DNA of 64,000 nt. Source: Streptomyces sp. NBC_00083. GTDB taxonomy: Bacteria > Actinomycetota > Actinomycetes > Streptomycetales > Streptomycetaceae. The position numbers were made by a program, and so were the translations under genes. This document shows positions 36,501 through 43,290 of this stretch, one piece after another. The first letter of the stretch is position 1. Every line of letters starts with the position of its first letter. Under the pieces are notes generated by a model that had not been told where the DNA came from, did not search any database, and saw only the letters and a list, made by a program, of their open reading frames with translations. The stretch covers positions 496,001-560,000 of the forward strand of contig NZ_JAPELY010000003.1 in assembly GCF_026343295.1 (NCBI RefSeq), in the 5' to 3' direction.

Positions 36501-37227
36501 TCGGCAGGTCGGCGTACCAGTCGTAGAAGGAGAGCATCGGCGCGCCGATGAGCGAGTGGTAGCGGGCGCCGACCGCGTGCGAGGCCATCGACATCGCGGG
36601 GATCGGCGAGAACCCGGCGACCCGGTCGGGCCCGTACGTCTTGATGGTGTGCACCTGGGCGGCGGCCGCCATCTCCAGCGCCTCGTCCCAGCCGACCCGC
36701 ACCAGGCCGCCCTTGCCCCGCGCCGACTGGTAGCGCCGGCGCCGCTCGGGGTCCTGGGTGACCTCGGCCCACGCCGCCACCGGGTCCTTCAGACGCGCCT
36801 TCGCCTCCCGGTACATCTCCACCAGGACCCCGCGCGCCAGCGGGAACCGTACGCGCGTGGGGGAGTAGGTGTACCAGGAGAAGGAGGCGCCCCGGGGGCA
36901 GCCGCGGGGCTCGTACTCCGGGCGGTCGGGGCCCACCGACGGGTAGTCGGTCTCCTGCGTCTCCCACGTGATGAGGCCGTCCTTGACGTACACCTTCCAC
37001 GAACACGACCCCGTGCAGTTCACCCCGTGTGTGGAGCGCACCACCTTGTCGTGGGCCCAACGCTCGCGGTACGGCTCGTCGTTGACCTTCTGGTCCGTGC
37101 GGTACACCGCCCGCAGATCCGGTGTCGTCGTGGTCCGCCGCAGTATCCGCCCCGCTCGCAGAAGCTGTTCCGCGGCGTTGGCCGCCACCTTCTCCGCTTC
37201 CTTGCGGGCACCGCGCCGTACTGACAC
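33517..37227 (-). CDS. narG: Respiratory nitrate reductase subunit alpha NarG
   Basis: A 1236-residue molybdo-bis(MGD) catalytic subunit reducing nitrate to nitrite on the cytoplasmic side. N-terminal STHGVNCTGSCSW gives the His/Cys ligands of the FS0 cluster, and YADLPIASPQVFG contains the Asp that binds molybdenum. Family-typical GWDEAL and GAGTNHWFH regions are present. GTG 37227 is supported by AAGGAGCGACG immediately before it; the same frame is open upstream into the promoter region but without a start. Its promoter faces the cupin/zinc-ribbon gene. Confidence 0.96.
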   Translation of the reverse strand: MSVRRGARKEAEKVAANAAEQLLRAGRILRRTTTTPDLRAVYRTDQKVNDEPYRERWAHDKVVRSTHGVNCTGSCSWKVYVKDGLITWETQETDYPSVGPDRPEYEPRGCPRGASFSWYTYSPTRVRFPLARGVLVEMYREAKARLKDPVAAWAEVTQDPERRRRYQSARGKGGLVRVGWDEALEMAAAAQVHTIKTYGPDRVAGFSPIPAMSMASHAVGARYHSLIGAPMLSFYDWYADLPIASPQVFGDQTDVPESGDWWDAAYLMLWGSNVPVTRTPDAHWMAEARYRGQKVVVVSPDYADATKFADEWLHPHPGTDGALAMAMGHVILSEFFVKRQVPYFTDYVRKFTDLPFLVEVTTGGDGRSVAGKFVTAADLGLGHEPGAAADRFRPVLVDEVSGRPVVPGGTLGDRWSKEGEGRWNLELGDVVPELTFHRSTGALSTEILLPRFDRPGTVRRAVPVREIGGRRVTTVFDLLLAQYGVWREGLTGQWPVDYEDASQPCTPAWQETITSVPAGAVVRATREFAHTAEKTRGRCMIVMGAGTNHWFHSDTIYRSFLSLLLLTGCQGVNGGGWAHYVGQEKVRPYTGWQQMQSAADWVRPSRQMAGTPFWYLHTDQWRYERYGADALSSPVGQGLFTGRHTADLVAQSARLGWMPSYPTFTANPLELGARVHASGHEPGEWTATELAAGRIEFAASDPDAPANWPRVLTVWRANLIGSSAKGNEFFLRHLLGTSDNTSADEAGPEERPRDVVWREEAPRGKLDLLLALDFRMTSTTLMADLVLPAATWYEKHDLSSTDMHPYVHAFSPAIDPPWQARTDFEIFHGLAAKLSELSAGHLDTAHDLVATALQHDTPGETAQPGGTTPEWQGGPAPVPGFNMPNLTLVERDYTAVADRLAALGPLAEQHGMTVKGVTVHPGPEMRWLASRCGTKAEGPASGRPLLDTDVKLCEAILALSGTTNGRLAAEGFEQLALRCGPESALVSLSETVSERRVVFSDTQRGPVQVGASFEWSGKEAPDRRYSPFTINTEHRKPWHTLTGRQHFYLDHDWMAELGEQLPLYRPPLDLAALGEYAGTQEPGARSVAVRYVTPHSKWSIHSEYQENLLMQTLARGGPVIWMSVQDAEAIEVADNDWIEAVNANGVVVARAIVSHRMPAGTVFMYHVQERMVNVPKSETTGRRGGVHNALTKVLIKPTHLIGGYGQLSFAPNYYGPTGNQRDAVTVIRRRSQNVEY

Positions 37228-37360
37228 CGTCGCTCCTTCCAGGGCTGCCCGGAACACACCGGTCCCCCACTCTGGCTTACGGTGGCCGGTGTTCCGCTTC
37301 ACCCTCAGACTGCATCCGCGCAGCTGTGTGTGAGGGAGCAACTCCGGAGAGTTGATGCGA

Positions 37361-37402
37361 GCTATACGCTTTTTGTCTTGCTCTTTGCAATACTTGCAAT
37401 AC
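37361..37402 (-). promoter_or_regulatory. narG: narG promoter with overlapping 9-bp direct repeat
   Basis: Minus-strand -35 TTGCAA (37385-37390) and -10 TATAGC (37361-37366), spacing 18 bp. The -35 overlaps the first of two adjacent copies of TTGCAATAC (plus-strand 37385-37393 and 37394-37402). Because TTGCAA is self-complementary, the pair is also palindromic in part. A regulator binding here would directly control narG. It is not an obvious DevR/OsdR site. Confidence 0.55.
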
Positions 37403-37444
37403 GCACGTGTGTGGGGGGCCGATGGGGCGGCCGGAGCGAATCCG

Positions 37445-37464
37445 TGCTGGTCAATGCTGGTCAA
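37445..37464 (+). repeat. 10-bp tandem repeat before the cupin gene
   Basis: TGCTGGTCAA is repeated exactly and directly (37445-37454 and 37455-37464), 19-38 bp before the cupin gene's ATG. On the other strand each copy carries TTGACC. It may be a one-turn-spaced regulator site or a slipped duplication. Confidence 0.7.
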
Positions 37465-37482
37465 TGGGAGGGTGAAGGACTG

Positions 37483-37965
37483 ATGCAGGAGCAAAGTGCC
37501 CGGGTGGTGGCCGATCTCGGCCGGGAGCTCGCGGCGGCCCCGCCGCACGCGGGCGGCGCCCTGTGGCGGCTGAGCGAGAGCGGGCGGGGACTCGATGCGA
37601 ACCTGCTGCGGCTGCCGCCGGGCCGCACCATCGACGAGCACACCGACCTCAGCCTCGACGTGCTGCTGGTCGTCCTCGAAGGCGGCGGCCACCTCCGCAC
37701 CCAGGACGGCACCGAGGAGCTGCGGCCCGTCACCGCGCTCTGGCTGCCGAAGGGCTCGCGGCGCGCCCTGGTCGCCGGCGCCGACGGCATGGGGTACCTC
37801 TCCGTGCACCGCCGCAGGCCGGGGCTCACCATCGGCGGCGCCCCGGGCGAGGAGGGCGGCGAGGCCGCGTGCCTGCTCGCGCGGGTGTGCCCGGAGTGCG
37901 GCCGGCTCTCCGGCGAGCGCGGCGCGCGCTTCTGCTGGAGCTGCGGTACGGCGCTGGAGGGGTGA
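37483..37965 (+). CDS. Cupin domain protein with C-terminal zinc ribbon
   Basis: A 160-residue protein: a small cupin (LPPGRTIDEHTDLSLDVLLVVLEGGG, then LWLPKGSRRAL) followed by a C-terminal CPECG...CWSCG zinc ribbon. It starts divergently, 255 bp from narG, and its ATG 37483 has GAAGGA in front. An alternative GTG start at 37444 would add 13 residues. Cupin folds can bind metals or small ligands, and the ribbon may contact nucleic acid or protein. I suspect a sensor or accessory for the nar locus, based only on position and the shared promoter region. No enzyme motif is identifiable. Confidence 0.75.
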   Translation: MQEQSARVVADLGRELAAAPPHAGGALWRLSESGRGLDANLLRLPPGRTIDEHTDLSLDVLLVVLEGGGHLRTQDGTEELRPVTALWLPKGSRRALVAGADGMGYLSVHRRRPGLTIGGAPGEEGGEAACLLARVCPECGRLSGERGARFCWSCGTALEG

Positions 37966-37972
37966 GCGGGGG

Positions 37973-37992
37973 CCGGCCCGGAGGCGGGCCGG
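37973..37992 (+). terminator. Terminator after the cupin gene
   Basis: 8-bp perfect stem CCGGCCCG / CGGGCCGG with a GAGG tetraloop, 7 bp after the cupin stop, within a larger G-rich/C-rich complementary stretch. Confidence 0.75.
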
Positions 37993-38159
37993 TCACGGTC
38001 CCCCGGCGATGCCATGCCGCAGCGGGGGGTCTCAACGCGGAGGAAAGGGGCCCCAGTTCACGCCAACGGGTGAATCGGGGAATGGGCGTCCGGGCCGCCT
38101 CCTCGTCGTGCGCTCTGCTGGTGCACGACATCCCGTGACGGGAATCCTTGGGGGAGTAC

Positions 38160-38570
38160 ATGGGCGTCTTCGTGCTGTGTGCGTGGCTGCTGACCGCCGC
38201 TCTGGGCGGCTACCTCGCCCTCGTGTGGATCCGCCACGGCGGGCTGCGCCAGCGGGCGCCCGGTGTGACGCGCCTGCCGCTGTGGCTGATCGGCGGCCAT
38301 GTGCTCGTCGCGGTCGCGGGCCTGGTGGCCTGGAGCGGATACCTCATGGGCGACCTGAGGAGTCTCGCCTGGGCGGCCTGCGCCGGGGTCCTGGTCGTGG
38401 CCGCGTTCGGCTTCACGATGCTGCTGCGCTGGCTGCCCAGCTCCGGGCGCCACTCCACGGGCAGCACCACGGCCGAGCGCCACTTCCCCCTCACCGCGGT
38501 CGTCGCCCACGGGATGTGCGCGGGCGCCACGGTGCTCCTCGTGGTGTTCGTGGTGCTCCGTCAGATGTGA
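38160..38570 (+). CDS. 136-residue four-span membrane protein
   Basis: Four hydrophobic segments: VFVLCAWLLTAALGGYLALVW, LIGGHVLVAVAGLVAWSGYL, LAWAACAGVLVVAAFGFTMLL and LTAVVAHGMCAGATVLLVVFV. Two His fall inside or at the edge of membrane segments (GGHVL and VVAHGM), which could bind heme as in small cytochrome b561-like proteins, but this is only suggestive. ATG 38160 has GGGGGAG just upstream. Its last 80 bp overlap the alpha/beta hydrolase gene on the other strand. No family recognised. Confidence 0.7.
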   Translation: MGVFVLCAWLLTAALGGYLALVWIRHGGLRQRAPGVTRLPLWLIGGHVLVAVAGLVAWSGYLMGDLRSLAWAACAGVLVVAAFGFTMLLRWLPSSGRHSTGSTTAERHFPLTAVVAHGMCAGATVLLVVFVVLRQM

Positions 38571-39693
38571 CGACGTGCCCGGCGCGCGTCAACTGCGATG
38601 CCGCGAAGCCGAGTTCAGGGGGGGCCGTGACACCCCCGGACGGAGCGAGGACGCGCCGCAGCCAGCGGGTGCGGGCCTCGCGGGCGTCCTGGCCGAGCGC
38701 GGAGCCCGGCGCGAAACTGTCGAAGCCGTGGAACGCGCCCGGCCACACATGCAGCTCGGCCCGGCCGCCGGCCCGCCAGATCGCGTCGGCGTAGGCGACA
38801 CCCTCGTCCCTGAGGGTCTCGGCCGAGCCGACCTCGATGTACGCCGGAGGCAGCCTCGTCAGGTCCGTGGCGCGGGCCGGGGCGGCGTACGGCGGAACAT
38901 CCCGCGTGCCGTACCGCTCGCCCAGCAGGGCCTGCCACGCCGTCGCGTTCGAGGTCCTGTCCCAGATGTCCGCGCCGGCCATCTGGGCGGCCGAGAACGT
39001 GGCGCCGCGGTCGTCGAGCATCGGGCACAGGAGCAGTTGCCCGATCGGAGCCGGGCCGCCCCGGTCGCGGGCGACGAGGGCCAGCGCGGCGGCGAGCCCG
39101 CCGCCCGCGCTCCGGCCGCCGAGGACGATCCGCTCCGCGTCGATCCCCAGGGTGACGGAGTGGGCGACCGCCCAGCGCAGGGCGGCGTAACAGTCCTCCA
39201 CCGGCACCGGGTACCGGGCGTGCGGTGCCAGCGGGTAGGCGACGGAGAGCACGGCGAGGCCCAGCGGGAGGGCCCACTCCCGCAGCACCTTCGGCAGCAC
39301 GGACCAGGCGTTGCCCACGACCATGCCGCCGCCGTGCAGGTAGAACAGCAGGGGCAGCGGCCCCTCGGCGCCGGCGGGCCGCGCGCTCACGAGGGTGACC
39401 CGCCGTCCGTCCGCCGCCCCCGGCACACACAGCTCGGCCACCTCGAATCGGCCGTCGGCGCACAGGTCCCGCACGCTCGGCCGGGGCCGCGCGGCGGCGT
39501 CCCGCTCCTGCCGCTCCGCGAGGTTCCCCGGCGTGAACGGCTCCATCGCGCCGGGCCCCAACGCGTCCAGCGCGACACGGAGTTCGGGATCGAGCGGGGG
39601 CGGTACGGGCGCGCAAGGACCCGCGGGGAGCGCGGGCGGCCCGGGGTCGGTCGTCCCTGCCGTACGGGCGGGGTCCGCCGGTGCGTGATCCAT
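38491..39693 (-). CDS. Alpha/beta hydrolase (HSL/acetyl-hydrolase type) with extended C-terminus
   Basis: A 400-residue esterase of the hormone-sensitive-lipase group. Oxyanion motif is LHGGGMVVG, nucleophile elbow is GRSAGG, and the Asp and His of the triad are in ETLRDEGV and GAFHGFDSF. The fold would end around residue 355 (RWLRRVLAPS). About 45 more Arg/Pro/Gly-rich residues follow because no stop comes until 38491, inside the antisense 3' end of the membrane-protein gene. So the normal stop may have been lost. ATG 39693 precedes a Pro/Ala-rich leader. Substrate: short esters. Confidence 0.85.
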   Translation of the reverse strand: MDHAPADPARTAGTTDPGPPALPAGPCAPVPPPLDPELRVALDALGPGAMEPFTPGNLAERQERDAAARPRPSVRDLCADGRFEVAELCVPGAADGRRVTLVSARPAGAEGPLPLLFYLHGGGMVVGNAWSVLPKVLREWALPLGLAVLSVAYPLAPHARYPVPVEDCYAALRWAVAHSVTLGIDAERIVLGGRSAGGGLAAALALVARDRGGPAPIGQLLLCPMLDDRGATFSAAQMAGADIWDRTSNATAWQALLGERYGTRDVPPYAAPARATDLTRLPPAYIEVGSAETLRDEGVAYADAIWRAGGRAELHVWPGAFHGFDSFAPGSALGQDAREARTRWLRRVLAPSGGVTAPPELGFAASQLTRAGHVVTSDGAPRTPRGAPWRPRTSRGRRPR

Positions 39694-39926
39694 ACGGCTC
39701 AGTCAACCATCCGGCCGCACCGGTGAGGCCGCGAGCCCTCCGGGGTTCGCGGAGCGGACCACCCTCACGCCCGCCCCGGGGCGACGGGGCGACGACCGCA
39801 TCCGACGGACGTGTCCGGGAAGGCGTGTTGCCGACGGGTACCCGTGCCCGCGTCGGCCATCCTGCCGACGGCCGCTCGCGGACCCCGGCGCCACCGGCCG
39901 GGGCCGCCCCCCCCTGGGAGGACATC

Positions 39927-40823
39927 ATGCAGATCGCCGTCACCACCCCGACCGGCAACGTCGGCCGGCACGTCGTCACCGCCCTGCTGCGGGCCGGCGT
40001 CCGCCCGCGCGTGCTGCTGCGCGACCCCGCGCGGCTGGACCCCGCAGTCAAGGACGAGGTGGACGCCGTACGGGTCGACCAGTACGACTCCGCCGCCGTG
40101 GCGGGAGCCACCCGTGATGTGGACGCCCTGTTCTGGGTGGACCCGACCACGGGCAGCGAGGACCCCCTCGGCGACTACACCCGGGCCACCGCGAGCGTGG
40201 TCCGCGCCGTCACCGAGAACCACATCGGCCGCGTCGTCTTCCAGAGCAGCGTCGGCGCCGAGAAGCGCCAGGGCGCGGGCGAGATCGACGGTCTTGCCCG
40301 CACGGAGACCGCGCTCGACGCCCTCGGCGTCGACGTGACCCATCTGCGCTGCGGCTACTTCTTCACCAACCTCGAACTGCAACTCGACGCGCTGCGCGCC
40401 GGCGCCCTCCGGGTCGTGCTCCCGCTCGACCAGCCCATGGCCTGGGTCGCGCCCCGCGACATCGCCGAGGTGGCCGCGGGCCGGCTGCTCTCGTCCGCCT
40501 GGTCCGGCCGGTGCGTGCAGGCGGTGCACGGCCCCGCCGACCTCACCTGGCGCGAGGTCGCCGGCATCCTCACCGCCGCCACGGGACACCCGATCGGCGT
40601 CGAGCGGATCACGGACGACGCGATGCGCGGCCTGCTCCACGGCGCCGGCATGACCGACGGCCTGGTCGAGGCGGTGCTCGGCATGTCGACCGGCCTGCGC
40701 GAGGACTTCGTGCCCGAACAGCCGCGCACGGTGCGGACCACCACCCCGACCACCCTCGCTTCCTGGGCCTACGACCACCTCCGTCACCTGATCGGTGACA
40801 CAGGAACGGGGACCGTGAGCTGA
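39927..40823 (+). CDS. NAD(P)H-binding NmrA-like protein
   Basis: A 298-residue atypical SDR. TTPTGNVGRHVV is the cofactor loop; VVFQSSVGAEKRQGAGEIDGLARTETALDALG and LRCGYFFTNLE follow the NmrA/quinone-reductase-like pattern. These proteins bind NAD(P) and may act as redox sensors or reductases. ATG 39927 has GGGAGGACATC in front; an open frame to 39681 precedes it without a better start. It is divergent from the hydrolase and 30 bp before the PBP gene. It ends with a distinct Thr/Gly tail. Confidence 0.83.
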   Translation: MQIAVTTPTGNVGRHVVTALLRAGVRPRVLLRDPARLDPAVKDEVDAVRVDQYDSAAVAGATRDVDALFWVDPTTGSEDPLGDYTRATASVVRAVTENHIGRVVFQSSVGAEKRQGAGEIDGLARTETALDALGVDVTHLRCGYFFTNLELQLDALRAGALRVVLPLDQPMAWVAPRDIAEVAAGRLLSSAWSGRCVQAVHGPADLTWREVAGILTAATGHPIGVERITDDAMRGLLHGAGMTDGLVEAVLGMSTGLREDFVPEQPRTVRTTTPTTLASWAYDHLRHLIGDTGTGTVS

Positions 40824-40853
40824 CTCATAGGTGTACTGCGTATCTTTCGCTGT

Positions 40854-42944
40854 ATGCCCTTCACGCGCTCCCGCCCGGCCGGATCATCGGCCACCGGATC
40901 CTCGTCTCCCGGATCCCCCGTCGTCCGCACCCTTCGCTTCCTCGGCGTGAGCGTCCTGGCGGGCGCCATGGCCGCCGGCATCGCGCTGCCGGTGGCGGGC
41001 GCGCTGGGGGTGGGCGCCAAGTCAGCGGCGGAGAGCTTCAACAGCCTGCCCGACGAGTTCAAGACACCGCCGCTCTCCCAGGCGTCCAAGATCTACGACG
41101 CCGACGGCGGGCTCATAGCCACGGTCTACGACCGCGACCGCACCGTCATACCCGGCGACCGGATCGCACCGGTGATGCGCAAGGCGCTGGTCGACATCGA
41201 GGACAACCGGTTCTACCAGCACGGCGCCGTCGACCTCCAGGGCGTGCTGCGCGCGCTGAACAAGAACGCCGCCAGCGGAAGCGTCGCCCAGGGCGCCTCC
41301 ACCCTCACCCAGCAGTACGTCAAGAACGTCTTCGTCGAGCAGGCGGGCAGTGACCAGAAGGCGGTCCTCGAAGCCCAGCGCCAGACCATCGGCCGCAAGA
41401 TCCAGGAACTGCGGTACGCGATCGAGCTCGAACAGACCCTGCCCAAGGACCAGATCCTCACCAACTACCTCAACATCACGTTCTTCGGGGAGCAGGCGTA
41501 CGGGATCGAGGCGGCGTCGCAGCGCTACTTCAGCGTGCACGCCAAGGATCTGACGCTCCCTCAGGCTGCCTTGCTGGCCGGGCTCGTGCAGTCGCCGTCG
41601 ATGTACGACCCGGTGACCAACGCGTCCCTCGCCAAGCAGCGCCGTGACACCGTCCTGAACAAGATGGCCGAGTACGGGTCGATCACCGCGGCCCAGGCCC
41701 AGCAGGCGATCGGCACGCCCGTCAAGCTGCACATCAGCGCGCCGCGGCAGGGCTGCATCACCGCCCACCAGGGCGAGGGCTTCTTCTGCGACTACGTACA
41801 CCGCACGGTCCTCGCCGACCCGGCGTTCGGCAGGACGGCCACCGAACGGCGGGCGCTGTGGAGCAGGGGCGGACTGCAGATCCACACGACGCTCTCGCCC
41901 AAGGCGCAGAAGGCCCTCCAGGACTCGGTCACGTCGCACGCGTACACCACCGACGACGCGGCCGCGGTGATGAGCCTCGTGCAGCCGGGCAGCGGCAAGA
42001 TCGTCGCGATGGGGCAGAGCAGGGACTACGGCCTCGGCCCGCACCAGACGGAGATCAACCTCAACGTCGGCACCAGCATGGGCGGCGGCCTGGGCTTCCC
42101 GACCGGCTCCACGTTCAAGCCGATCGTGGCGGCCGCGGCCCTGGAGAAGGGCACGAGCCCGACCCAGCAGTACCCCGCCCCGTACTCCATGCCCTGGCCC
42201 GCGATGTCCGACTGCGCCGGCAACACCTACCCGGAGAACGGCGAGGTCCACAACGACAGCCACTCGCTCGTCGGCCCCTTCGCGATGCCGGACGCCATGG
42301 CCCAGTCGGTCAACACCTACTTCGCCGAACTGGAGGCCGACACCGGACTGTGCGACGTGGCGAAGATGGCCAACTCGCTCGGCCTCAAGGCCCAGGCGGG
42401 CGGCACCAAGCTCCAGGTGGTCCCCTCGCTGACGCTCGGCAGCAACGACCTGACGCCGCTGGAGATGGCCAACGTGTACGCGACGTTCGCCAACCACGGC
42501 ACGTACTGCACCCCGGTCGCCGTGACCGCGGTGACCAAGCCCGACGGCGGCAGCATCGCGGTGCCGCAGGCCGACTGCCACCAGGTGATGTCGCCACAGA
42601 CCGCCGACACCGTGACGACCATGCTCCTGGGCGTGGTGCAGGACGGCACCGGCAAGCCCGCCGGACTCACCGACCGCGACAGCGCGGGCAAGACCGGCAC
42701 CACCGACGACAGCAAGCAGGTCTGGTTCGCCGGGTACACCCCCGAACTGTCCGGAGCGGCCGTCGTCAGCGACACGAAGAGCCCGCACGACCTCGACGGC
42801 CAGAGCATCGGCGGCACCACCGTCGGCCAGGCCTTCGGCGGCACCCTCGCGGGCCCCGTGTGGCGCGACTCCATCGAAGGCGCGCTGTCGGGAGTCCCGG
42901 CCGGCACCCTCACCACGACGACGCTGCCGGGCTCGGGCGGCTGA
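40854..42944 (+). CDS. Class A penicillin-binding protein (transglycosylase/transpeptidase)
   Basis: A 696-residue bifunctional peptidoglycan synthase. A membrane anchor (FLGVSVLAGAMAAGIALPVAG) at residues about 30-49 is followed by the GT51 domain with catalytic E116 in EDNRFYQHG and GASTLTQQYVKN. The transpeptidase domain has S419-T-F-K422, SVN (in AQSVNTYFAEL) and KTG (AGKTGTTDDSK). ATG 40854 is 7 nt after TATCTT (40841-40846), a plausible -10, which would make the message leaderless. No PASTA domain. It extracts lipid II on the outer face. Confidence 0.94.
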   Translation: MPFTRSRPAGSSATGSSSPGSPVVRTLRFLGVSVLAGAMAAGIALPVAGALGVGAKSAAESFNSLPDEFKTPPLSQASKIYDADGGLIATVYDRDRTVIPGDRIAPVMRKALVDIEDNRFYQHGAVDLQGVLRALNKNAASGSVAQGASTLTQQYVKNVFVEQAGSDQKAVLEAQRQTIGRKIQELRYAIELEQTLPKDQILTNYLNITFFGEQAYGIEAASQRYFSVHAKDLTLPQAALLAGLVQSPSMYDPVTNASLAKQRRDTVLNKMAEYGSITAAQAQQAIGTPVKLHISAPRQGCITAHQGEGFFCDYVHRTVLADPAFGRTATERRALWSRGGLQIHTTLSPKAQKALQDSVTSHAYTTDDAAAVMSLVQPGSGKIVAMGQSRDYGLGPHQTEINLNVGTSMGGGLGFPTGSTFKPIVAAAALEKGTSPTQQYPAPYSMPWPAMSDCAGNTYPENGEVHNDSHSLVGPFAMPDAMAQSVNTYFAELEADTGLCDVAKMANSLGLKAQAGGTKLQVVPSLTLGSNDLTPLEMANVYATFANHGTYCTPVAVTAVTKPDGGSIAVPQADCHQVMSPQTADTVTTMLLGVVQDGTGKPAGLTDRDSAGKTGTTDDSKQVWFAGYTPELSGAAVVSDTKSPHDLDGQSIGGTTVGQAFGGTLAGPVWRDSIEGALSGVPAGTLTTTTLPGSGG

Positions 42945-42967
42945 GGAGCGGCACGGCAGCGGGCGGG

Positions 42968-43031
42968 CCGGGAGCGGGGCGGGGGCCGGGGCGGGCGGGA
43001 TGCTCCGGCCCCCGCCCGTTCCGGCTCCCGG
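42968..43031 (+). terminator. Terminator after the PBP gene
   Basis: Two nested stems: outer CCGGGAGC (42968-42975)/GCTCCCGG (43024-43031), inner 13 bp (42977-42989 with 43005-43017). It follows the PBP stop by 23 bp. The remaining 259 bp to 43290 hold the conservon promoter but no clear element could be assigned. Confidence 0.75.
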
Positions 43032-43290
43032 GCGTCGCACCTGCGGGGCGGCGGTGACGGAACCGGCGGGAGGCGTTCCGCGCAGGGCGGGACACGTTCC
43101 CGCAGGTTATCGATCTGTCGTGCGACGTGTCATACCAGAGTGGGACCCCGGCCGGGGAACTTTGGCAACAGCGCACCGAGGGCGATGTGCGGACGACTAC
43201 GGTGAGTGGTCGACGATCAAAATGGGCCTTACATCAGCCGAGTTGGGCCTGCCAGAGTGATCCATGGGACCCCACGCACCGAGGACGCCG

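Noticed and set aside
34048..37224. A 1058-codon open frame on the plus strand opposite narG
   Set aside because: It is exactly antisense to narG and its product is Arg/Gly/Val-rich shadow sequence caused by high GC; narG shows all family motifs.
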